Positions 1-8,494 of a stretch of 64,000 nt of DNA are shown piece by piece (positions within the stretch are counted from its first letter, which is position 1; every line of letters starts with the position of its first letter). Below the pieces are notes generated by a model, which ran no database searches, had not been told where the DNA came from, and saw only the letters and a list, made by a program, of their open reading frames with translations. The stretch is from Akkermansiaceae bacterium. GTDB taxonomy: Bacteria; Verrucomicrobiota; Verrucomicrobiia; Verrucomicrobiales; Akkermansiaceae. The position numbers were made by a program, and so were the translations under genes. The stretch spans positions 62,001-126,000 of the forward strand of contig JALOTY010000001.1 in NCBI GenBank assembly GCA_025457665.1, read 5' to 3'.

Positions 1-103
1 CGTCGCAGGCGCAATAGCGGGATCCGGTCTGGATCGAATGACAGGTGGTCCTGAATGAACTGTGGCAAAATGCCGATACGGAAAACCCAAGTTGAGACCT
101 CAT

Positions 104-133
104 CATGGGAAGATCCTTGTGGATCTTCCCATG
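104..133. terminator. Perfect inverted repeat (13-bp stem, TTGT loop), terminator-like hairpin upstream of the first sulfatase
   Basis: CATGGGAAGATCC-TTGT-GGATCTTCCCATG read directly; no clear T-run follows on either strand. Confidence 0.45.
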
Positions 134-182
134 GGTCTGTAACTTCAAGCTAGGCTAATCCGCTCATTCCCTAACATTCGCC

Positions 183-1844
183 ATGCACCGCCGATTCTTC
201 TCTTCCGCTTTTTCTGCTGTCTTCATCTTCTGGTTTTCGGCGTTGGTTCCTGCATGGAGTCAAGACACTGACGACAAGGAACAAGCGTCACGCGGCCGCA
301 GTGTGATCGTCTTCCTGTTCGATGATCTCGGCTTCGGTGAACTCAGTGCTTATCGGAATCTCTATCGCTATGTGCCGTCGGCCACCGATGAACCATCGGA
401 TGTCGCGCCCACGCCACACCTCGACAAGCTCGCCAGCCAGGGAGTCATTTGCACTCGCGCCTATTCCCACTGCTGGTGCGCACCCACCCGGCAATCCCTG
501 CTCAGCGGGATGTGGAACAACCGCAACAGCGCCTACGGTCGGCCATGGATCGGAAATCACATGAGGAACCTCGGCATGCGCACGCTGATGGTGGGAAAAA
601 ACCACGGCGACCTGCCTGCAAAAAGGATTCTCGATTGGCGTGGCGGCAAGAGCGAGTTTGACGAAACCTTCCATGTCAACCTTGGCGAATTCGCCTACTA
701 TCGCAATCCCCAGAGCCGCTACGCCCGGGAAACGGGTGACGTCATCCGCAGCCGCACGGGTGGGCAAAAGCCAGTTCCCTACCTTCCGAAGGGCGAGGAA
801 TACATCACCGATCTTTTCGCGGAGCGCATGGTCTCATTCATCGATCAGCAGGCGTCCGCGCAACGGGGGTTTTTCATCTACTGCGCTTTCAATGCCCCGC
901 ATTCTCCGCTTCATGGCAAGCCTGAGGACATGCGTGCGCTGTTTCCCACCCGCTTCGGTTCATGGAGCGATGAGCGGATTCGCGAAGATGGTCTGAACTG
1001 GAGGAATTCGCGCTACCAGCGTGAGCACATCATGGCCATGGTCCATGCCGCCGACCGTGCCATCGGCACGGTGGTCGCCGCACTTCGCCGCCACGGGGTT
1101 TATGACGACACGCTGATCATCGTCACCTCGGACAACGGTGGTGCGCGGGATGGCAAGGTGATCCGTTCCCTCAACTACCCGCTCTCGGGAGCCAAGCACG
1201 ACAGCCTCGATGGCGGCATCCGCGTTCCTTTCATCGTCAGCAGCGGAGAACTCGCGGCATCCCGCGATCGGAAACCGCGCTACGACGGACTGGTCTCGGT
1301 TTGCGACATCCTCCCGACCGCGGTGCGCTTTGTCGATCCGTCCTTCGATCCCGCCGCCGTGGAAACCGACGGCGCGAACCTGATGCCTCATCTTCTCGGG
1401 CTGAAACCCACGCTCACCGGACGGCGTTATTTCATGCAGGCGAAGATCGCGAAGGATCGGTCTGTTTCATTTCATGAACCGACCGACGGCTACAATGCCG
1501 TTCTCATCAAGGATGATTACAAGCTCCAAAGAATCTGCGATGATGGTGCGAAGCCCGCCGATTTCCGCTATGTGCTGCAACACCTGCCCGATGTCGCTGG
1601 CGATCGGGCACCGGCCACTCGCCTTCGCGAGAGTTATGACAAGGACAACGTCGATGATCCCGAGATCAAGTCCGCAATGATCCGCGAAATGGAATCCCTG
1701 CTGGCCGCCGAGGGGGACGATCTCAGCCCCGAGTGGTCGGGCAATCCGGCCAATGCCCAGGTGATCCTGCCGATTCTCCATCGATATCTGAAATCCGGAA
1801 ACCTCCCCTCGCGCGATGGTTCCAAAACCGAGGATTCCCGATGA
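183..1844 (+). CDS. Secreted sulfatase (arylsulfatase family)
   Basis: Signal peptide; FLFDDLGFGEL metal-binding start; CAPTRQSLLSG (C-x-P-[ST]-R formylglycine motif); VTSDNGG. Confidence 0.93.
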   Translation: MHRRFFSSAFSAVFIFWFSALVPAWSQDTDDKEQASRGRSVIVFLFDDLGFGELSAYRNLYRYVPSATDEPSDVAPTPHLDKLASQGVICTRAYSHCWCAPTRQSLLSGMWNNRNSAYGRPWIGNHMRNLGMRTLMVGKNHGDLPAKRILDWRGGKSEFDETFHVNLGEFAYYRNPQSRYARETGDVIRSRTGGQKPVPYLPKGEEYITDLFAERMVSFIDQQASAQRGFFIYCAFNAPHSPLHGKPEDMRALFPTRFGSWSDERIREDGLNWRNSRYQREHIMAMVHAADRAIGTVVAALRRHGVYDDTLIIVTSDNGGARDGKVIRSLNYPLSGAKHDSLDGGIRVPFIVSSGELAASRDRKPRYDGLVSVCDILPTAVRFVDPSFDPAAVETDGANLMPHLLGLKPTLTGRRYFMQAKIAKDRSVSFHEPTDGYNAVLIKDDYKLQRICDDGAKPADFRYVLQHLPDVAGDRAPATRLRESYDKDNVDDPEIKSAMIREMESLLAAEGDDLSPEWSGNPANAQVILPILHRYLKSGNLPSRDGSKTEDSR

Positions 1845-4800
1845 GATCCGGATTACGCCGCTTCGATAGATGCGTGCTTGCGCTGTGTGCGTTCGCATTG
1901 GCGGGGCCATGCCATGCGCAAGAGGTCGTTGCGGATGCACCTTCCCTCGATGCGGGCTTCGTCGATCCGCCGCATGCCTACAAGCCGCACACGTGGTGGC
2001 ACTGGATGAACGGCCATGTCACGCGTGAGGGCATCACCCGCGACCTGGAGGACATGAAACGAATCGGTATCGGTGGTTTCACGCTTTGGAACACCCAGGA
2101 GGGAACGCCGCCGGGTCCGGTGACTTATGCCAGCGAGGAATGGTGGGCGTTGTTGGATCACACCATGCGCGAGGCCGGGCGGCTCGGTCTGGAGATGGGG
2201 ATGTTCAATGGCTCGGGATGGTCTTCCACCGGTGCGGCGTTTGTCACTCCCGACAAGGCCATGCAGGAAGTCGCATGGACCGAGACCGAGATCCGCGGTC
2301 CCGGCACAGTGAAGCGGAAACTTCCGGTTCCCCGCGCGGCGCTGGGTATCGAGCGCGACATGAAGAAGGATCCGCTGATCAACCGGAGATACTACATGCC
2401 ACGCGAGACGGTGGAGGGCTGGTTTCGCGACATCGCGGTGTTCGCGGTGCCCTCGCTGCCCGATGGGGAGAAACCCTGGCGGCTCAGGGAATGGCGGGAA
2501 AAGGCCGGCTTTGGGAAACTTGTGGATCGATTCGCTCCGGACCTTCGCGAGGCACCGCCAGGGCAGGTGATACCCGAGGAGAAACTTATCGATGTGAGCC
2601 GTTTCATGTCAGAGGACGGTGTGTTGGATTGGGAGGCACCTCCCGGATCATGGACGATTCTTCGCATGGGATATCAGCCCACGGGACGGAGCAACCATCC
2701 GGCTTCCGAAGGGGGAAAGGGGCTGGAGATCGACAAGATGTCCACCGCTGCGCTCGATTCCTACTGGGAGGGGTTCCTCGATCGGGTGGTGGCTACCGCC
2801 GGACCGCGGATCGGGCAGACGTTTTCGACGATCTGCCTCGATAGCTATGAGGTCGGCCATCAGAATTGGAACAAGGATTTCGCCGAATCGTTTCAAGCCG
2901 CCATGGGCTATGATATCCGAAGATATCTGCCGGTCATCACTGGCCGCGTGGTGGAAAGTCCCGAGTTCACCGAGCGCGTGTTGTGGGATTTCCGCAAGGT
3001 GATTGGCGGGAAGATCGCGAACAACTATTTCGGCCACATGGCGAAGCGGGCGCGCGCCGCCGGGCTTTTGTTCGGAACGGAACCCTACGGGAGTTTTGGC
3101 AATACCAGCGATCCCGAGGTCGCGGCATTGACCGATGTGCCGACCTGCGAGTGGTGGGCCTATGACACCCGTCAGATCGGGCGTCCTGCCGAGGCCAAGG
3201 TTGCGGCGTCGGCGGCGCACCTGCATGGCCGGGATCTCGTGGACTCCGAGGCCTTCACCGGAACGCCGGAACGGATCTTCGAAACCTACCCGGGCGGCAT
3301 CAAGACCCAAGGTGACGGGTTCATGACCCTGGGTGTGAATCGTTTCAGTTTCCACACCTGGGCGCACGATCCCTACGGCATCGTTCCCGGGCTTGGTCTC
3401 GGCACCTATGGTTCCCGTTTTGACAATCGCAACACCTGGTGGCCCTACGCAAAACCATGGCACGAGTATCTCGCACGATGTTCATTCCTTCTGCGTCAGG
3501 GCAAGTTTGTTGGTGATGTCATTTATTACTCCGGCGATGAAGCACCTTTGCGAAGCGAGGCGATGCTTCGCGAGCGTATCCTTCCCGGGCTTCCCGATGG
3601 GATCGACTATGCCATCGCCGGCCCGGGCGACCTACGGAAACTCCAGGTCCGCGATGGCCGCCTCTACATGGAAAACGGCCCGGAGTTCCGCTTGCTGGTC
3701 TTGCCGGACATTCCGTGGATGTCGGTCGATGATTTGAAGGTGATTTCCCGCCTCGTCGCGGAAGTCGCGGCGGTTTCGGGACGCCGGCCGCTTTCTCCCC
3801 CGGGCAGGATCACCCCGGAGGTTTTGAAAGAGTTTGATCCACTCGTCTCAACACTGTGGGGAAAACCCGGCGAGCCCGAGGCCACGGAACGCCGGATAGG
3901 CAAGGGGGTGGTCTATCAGGAGACGCCGATCCATCAGGTCCTCGCGAAACAAGGAGTGTTGGAGGATTTCACCTATCAGAATCGTGGAAAAATGGCGGCC
4001 GGAAAAGGCGGCGGAAAAATCGGCTTCATCCACCGACGGACGCCAAGCGAAGAAATCTACTTTCTCGCCAACCCCGATCCGGTGGAGAGGTCGATCAGCG
4101 CTCGATTCCGAGTCGCTGGCAAAGTGCCCGAGTTATGGCTGCCCGACAGCGGGACAATGCATCGCCTCGTTCACGAGAGCCGAACGGATGGACATATCTC
4201 GATCGCTCTGAGCTTTTCACCGGGCGAGGCATTCTTCGTGATTTTTCGCGAAGCGGCCCGGGCCGGTGCCAAGCTTCCGCCGCCATGGGAGAGTCCGTGG
4301 CGGCAGACGATGGATCTGAGTCGTGACTGGACGCTGGGATTTCCGGGTGATGGCGACGTGAAGATGCCTCAGCTCGAATCATGGACCACTCTGGATGATG
4401 ATGATCTCCGGCATCACTCGGGCACGGTGATCTATCAGAAAAGCTTTTCCTTCGAACCCGGTTCGGAACCGGTGAGATATGCTATCGATCTCGGGGAGGT
4501 TCAAGTCATCGCGTCCGTCAGGCTGAATGATCAGGACTGCGGAATCGCCTGGAAGAAGCCGTGGCAAATTGATGTAACCAAAGCATTGAAGCCGGGACCC
4601 AACACGCTTGAAATCCGAGTCGCCAATCTGTGGGTGAACCGGATCATCGGCGACCAGAAGCATCCGGACGATGTCGAGTGGACCACCGAGACCGGATCCA
4701 CGGCGGCGGGACGCGGCTTGGCGCGCATTCCGGACTGGGTCAAACAAGGTGGCCCGCGGCCGAATCCGGATCGCAAGGCGTTTTACGGGTGGGAATGGCC

Positions 4801-4879
4801 CCACATGACCAAGGACCGGCCGCTTCTGCCATCCGGCCTTCTCGGTCCGGTCCGCTTGCTGGTTCGTGATGCCGATTGA
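1841..4879 (+). CDS. GH106-like alpha-L-rhamnosidase (large glycoside hydrolase)
   Basis: HTWWHWMNGHVTREGITRDLEDMKRIGIGGFTLWN and GMFNGSGWSSTG motifs; C-terminal jelly-roll; ATGA overlap with upstream sulfatase; start moved to 1841 (signal peptide MRSGLRRFDRCVLALCAFALAGPCHA). Confidence 0.82.
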   Translation: MRSGLRRFDRCVLALCAFALAGPCHAQEVVADAPSLDAGFVDPPHAYKPHTWWHWMNGHVTREGITRDLEDMKRIGIGGFTLWNTQEGTPPGPVTYASEEWWALLDHTMREAGRLGLEMGMFNGSGWSSTGAAFVTPDKAMQEVAWTETEIRGPGTVKRKLPVPRAALGIERDMKKDPLINRRYYMPRETVEGWFRDIAVFAVPSLPDGEKPWRLREWREKAGFGKLVDRFAPDLREAPPGQVIPEEKLIDVSRFMSEDGVLDWEAPPGSWTILRMGYQPTGRSNHPASEGGKGLEIDKMSTAALDSYWEGFLDRVVATAGPRIGQTFSTICLDSYEVGHQNWNKDFAESFQAAMGYDIRRYLPVITGRVVESPEFTERVLWDFRKVIGGKIANNYFGHMAKRARAAGLLFGTEPYGSFGNTSDPEVAALTDVPTCEWWAYDTRQIGRPAEAKVAASAAHLHGRDLVDSEAFTGTPERIFETYPGGIKTQGDGFMTLGVNRFSFHTWAHDPYGIVPGLGLGTYGSRFDNRNTWWPYAKPWHEYLARCSFLLRQGKFVGDVIYYSGDEAPLRSEAMLRERILPGLPDGIDYAIAGPGDLRKLQVRDGRLYMENGPEFRLLVLPDIPWMSVDDLKVISRLVAEVAAVSGRRPLSPPGRITPEVLKEFDPLVSTLWGKPGEPEATERRIGKGVVYQETPIHQVLAKQGVLEDFTYQNRGKMAAGKGGGKIGFIHRRTPSEEIYFLANPDPVERSISARFRVAGKVPELWLPDSGTMHRLVHESRTDGHISIALSFSPGEAFFVIFREAARAGAKLPPPWESPWRQTMDLSRDWTLGFPGDGDVKMPQLESWTTLDDDDLRHHSGTVIYQKSFSFEPGSEPVRYAIDLGEVQVIASVRLNDQDCGIAWKKPWQIDVTKALKPGPNTLEIRVANLWVNRIIGDQKHPDDVEWTTETGSTAAGRGLARIPDWVKQGGPRPNPDRKAFYGWEWPHMTKDRPLLPSGLLGPVRLLVRDAD

Positions 4880-4901
4880 CTCGCCCCTTCATCTCCATCG
4901 C

Positions 4902-6842
4902 ATGATTTCACTTTTCAAAATCCCGCTGTTTCTCCCGGTCGCGCTTGTCCTGTCATCCATGCTCTCAAGGGCGGATGATTCGATGAATCCTCCGGACGGA
5001 ACGGTGACCGCAAATCCCTTCCCGGGTTTCACCTGGAAGGCCCATCCGGAGGCTTTCCTCGATGTGTCCCGCCCGGTGGAGTATGAAATCCGCATCTCTG
5101 CGAAGACTTCCGGTGAAACCCAGACGATCGATGAAGATCGTGTGGCGCTGAACCGCTATGTCCATGACCGCCCGCTCGCCGCAGGATCCTACGAATGGCA
5201 GGTGAGGAGCATTCGTTCGGGCGAACAGGACGGAACATGGAGTGCGCCGTCCTCGTTCACAATCCGCGAGCCGGACAAGGTCGTGATGGTGGATGTCGCC
5301 AAGGGCCTGGTGGCGGGCATCGCCGAGGCCTTGAAGATGGCGGATGAAAATCGCGGCAAGTCGGTCCGCATCGTCGTGCCACCCGGCGATCATCCGGTCG
5401 ATCCATCGTTCAAGGGCGCTCTCTTCGATGTCTCCGGCCGATCGGATGTCGTGATCGATGGAACCGGGGCGCGCATCCGTTTCTCATCCAGAAAGCAGGG
5501 ATTGTTGCTTGCGGAGAAGTGCCAGCACATCGCGGTTATCGGCTTCGATTGCTCCTTCGCCAAGGGCAGCCTGAGAGTGCAGGGCCGGGTTCGCGCGTTT
5601 GATCCGGCCACCCACGGGGTCACCGTGGCGATCGACGAGGGCTTTCCCGGTTTCGATGCATCGGACAGCCAAAGTCAGGACATCTTCTACTTGTTAGAGG
5701 ATGAGAAAGGCGGTCGATTGAAATCCGGAGCCCCGAATTTCTTCCGGGCCGACGGTCCTATCGTCCGCGAAGCCGACGGGACTTGGTCCTTCCAGCACGT
5801 CCGTCACGGCAGTTTCTTCAAGGTCGGCGATCGTTATGGTTACAACTTCCGTTCAGGCTCCGCGCATCTCATCGATGCCAGCGGCTCGCATGGCATCACC
5901 GCCAGCGGGCTGACGACTACCGGTTGGGGTGGTATGCAGTTCGTTTCCATGGAGGGAGGGGATTTCCGCATCCTCCACTGCACGACCCGCTTCGGCGAAG
6001 GCGAGTGGATGACGGGCAATGCCGATGGAGTGCACATTCGCGGACACGACATCGGTCCATGGATCGAGGGACTGCACATCGATGCCATTGGTGACGACGG
6101 CGTGGCGCTTTACGCCCGGCCATCGATGATGAAATCGGTGGAACCCGGTGCGGACCGGCGCATGGCCGTCTGCCGCAACGAATTCTTCAACCTGGAGGCG
6201 GGCGATGATGTGGCCTTTTTCCAACCGATGGAGGGTCGCATCCTGCTGGAAACCCAGGTGGAGACGGTGAGTCCGGTGGATGGCGGGTTCACCGTCACCT
6301 TTGCTGCGCCACTTCCCGACGACATCCGCTTCAAGGGGCCTCTTCAGCAGGCCACGCAGATTTGGAACCGCTCGAAATCCTGCGGTGATTTCATCATACG
6401 CCGCAGCAGCTTCCTCAACATCCGCCGCTATGGTTCGGTGTTCCGGGCGAAGCGAGGTGTGGTGGAAAACAATCAATATCGCGGCATTTCCTCGCGTGCC
6501 GTTGTTTTCAGGAACGAAGGCGAATGGCCCAACGGCCTCTATGCTTCGGACATCATCGTCAGGGGAAACACCATCATCGATGCCGGCTTCGACAGCGCCG
6601 AACCACAGGCTCCGGTGGCCTTTCTCTTCGAAGCCTACCGGCGCTCCGCCGCCTGCGTGGGACCGCGGAGGATCCTGATCGAGAACAATCTCTTCGAAGA
6701 TTGCGCGCGGCCGGAGATTCAGTTCAACTGGGTTGGCGATGCGGTGGTCAGGAGCAATCGCGCCCGCAGTTCTGACGGTTCGATGATTCCCACAAAGATC
6801 CGCGCGAAAGACTCGACCGGCATCCGCGATGCGTCACCATGA
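4902..6842 (+). CDS. Secreted right-handed parallel beta-helix protein (polysaccharide lyase/epimerase-like fold)
   Basis: Signal peptide MISLFKIPLFLPVALVLSS; Fn3-like N-terminus; repeated VVIDGTGARIRF / IIVRGNTIIDAG / ILIENNLFEDC beta-helix coils. Confidence 0.7.
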   Translation: MISLFKIPLFLPVALVLSSMLSRADDSMNPPDGTVTANPFPGFTWKAHPEAFLDVSRPVEYEIRISAKTSGETQTIDEDRVALNRYVHDRPLAAGSYEWQVRSIRSGEQDGTWSAPSSFTIREPDKVVMVDVAKGLVAGIAEALKMADENRGKSVRIVVPPGDHPVDPSFKGALFDVSGRSDVVIDGTGARIRFSSRKQGLLLAEKCQHIAVIGFDCSFAKGSLRVQGRVRAFDPATHGVTVAIDEGFPGFDASDSQSQDIFYLLEDEKGGRLKSGAPNFFRADGPIVREADGTWSFQHVRHGSFFKVGDRYGYNFRSGSAHLIDASGSHGITASGLTTTGWGGMQFVSMEGGDFRILHCTTRFGEGEWMTGNADGVHIRGHDIGPWIEGLHIDAIGDDGVALYARPSMMKSVEPGADRRMAVCRNEFFNLEAGDDVAFFQPMEGRILLETQVETVSPVDGGFTVTFAAPLPDDIRFKGPLQQATQIWNRSKSCGDFIIRRSSFLNIRRYGSVFRAKRGVVENNQYRGISSRAVVFRNEGEWPNGLYASDIIVRGNTIIDAGFDSAEPQAPVAFLFEAYRRSAACVGPRRILIENNLFEDCARPEIQFNWVGDAVVRSNRARSSDGSMIPTKIRAKDSTGIRDASP

Positions 6843-8322
6843 ATTCGGTTTGAAGATCGTGCCTTCCATCCTCGCCGCGTTCGTGGCGGCCCTTTTTTTC
6901 CTTCCCCACTTGTCGGCGGATGCAGCGGAGCGTCCCAATATCCTCTGGATCATCATGGACGACATCGGAGCGGAGCTTCCCTGTTATGGTGAGAAGTCGA
7001 TCGAAACTCCTCACATCGATCGGCTTGTTAGAGAGGGAACACGTTTCGATGCCGCTTTCCTCACGGCCTCGGTTTGTTCTCCCTCCCGCTCGGCGATGAT
7101 CACCGGCATGTATCAAACGACCATCGGAGCGCACCACCACCGCAGCGGTCAAGGGGATGCGGCCATCCGATTGCCGGAAGGGGTGGAACCGGTCCCTGCA
7201 ATCTTCCAAAGGGCTGGATACTTCACCTGCAACGGAGGGGATCCGGATCGTGGCAAGGGTCCGGGAAAGACCGACTACAACTTCGTATGGGAAAAGAAAA
7301 TTTACGATGGGGCGGACTGGTCCGAACGCAAACCCGGCCAACCGTTTTTCGCGCAAATCCAGCTCTGGGTAGGCAAGCACCGCAACGATGATGGCAGGTG
7401 GTATCGGGAAGTGGCCCCGAAGGTCCTCCAAAACCTTACGGATCCGGAGGATATCGTGCTGCCTCCCTACTATCCGCGCGATCCGGTGCTGTTAGCGGAT
7501 CAGGCGCAGTATCTCGATTGCATCCGTTTCACCGATATCCAAGTCGGCCGCATCCTGGAATGCCTGGAAAAGGAGGGAACCCTCGACCAGACCGTCATCA
7601 TCCTCATGGGCGACAACGGCATCAGCGATGCCCGAGGAAAACAGTTTCTCTACGACCGCGGCATCCGCACGCCGTTCATCGTCCGCGGACCCGGGATCCC
7701 GCGTGGCGAAGTCCGGTCCGATCTCATCGAACACATCGACATGGCGGCGATCTCGCTTGGCTGCGCCGAATTGCCGGTCCCGGAATGGATGCAGGGGCGC
7801 GATGTTTTTTCCAAGGATTACAGGAAACGCGATGCTGTTTTCGCCGCCCGCGACCGCTGCGGGGAAACCGTGGATCGCATCCGGAGTGTGCGCACGGAGC
7901 GCTTCAAATACATCCGCAACTTCCACCCGCGGCGGCCGATGCTTCAGCCGAACGACTACAAGGATCGCAAACCGACGATTCTCCGTCTGCGCGAGCTTCA
8001 GGCAGACGGGAAATTGAACAAACTTCAGGAAGGGATCCTTTTTGCACCGGTTCGCGCGGAGGAGGAACTCTATGACCTTCGGGTCGATCCCTTCGAAACC
8101 CGCAACCTTGCCGATGATCCCGGTCATGCGGGGACGCTCAAGTCCCTGCGGGAAAGCCTCGACGTGTGGATGAGGGAAACCCGCGATCCGGGGCCGGAAA
8201 CGATGGAGATTTATGAGGCCAACCTTGAGTCCGAACTCAGGAATCCGGCCAACCGGAATCATGGTCAGCAGATCCGTCGAAACGCCGCCCTGATGAAAGA
8301 GTGGGCTGCCGAAGGGAAGTGA
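6829..8322 (+). CDS. Secreted sulfatase
   Basis: NILWIIMDDIGAELPCYGE; CSPSRSAMITG formylglycine motif; LMGDNG. Confidence 0.93.
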   Translation: MRHHEFGLKIVPSILAAFVAALFFLPHLSADAAERPNILWIIMDDIGAELPCYGEKSIETPHIDRLVREGTRFDAAFLTASVCSPSRSAMITGMYQTTIGAHHHRSGQGDAAIRLPEGVEPVPAIFQRAGYFTCNGGDPDRGKGPGKTDYNFVWEKKIYDGADWSERKPGQPFFAQIQLWVGKHRNDDGRWYREVAPKVLQNLTDPEDIVLPPYYPRDPVLLADQAQYLDCIRFTDIQVGRILECLEKEGTLDQTVIILMGDNGISDARGKQFLYDRGIRTPFIVRGPGIPRGEVRSDLIEHIDMAAISLGCAELPVPEWMQGRDVFSKDYRKRDAVFAARDRCGETVDRIRSVRTERFKYIRNFHPRRPMLQPNDYKDRKPTILRLRELQADGKLNKLQEGILFAPVRAEEELYDLRVDPFETRNLADDPGHAGTLKSLRESLDVWMRETRDPGPETMEIYEANLESELRNPANRNHGQQIRRNAALMKEWAAEGK

Positions 8323-8494
8323 GGTCTCGTCTCGGGTATTCCGAGGTCGCTACGCTGCCCCTATTGGTGGCGCGAATGCAGCCTGATGGATTTCAGCGTT
8401 ACCGGCATGGGGATGGAGCTATCGCATAGATGAACGATGGCGCGGATTTTTTCGGAGCTGTCGGTATTCGAACCCATCTTGACGCGACTTTTCC

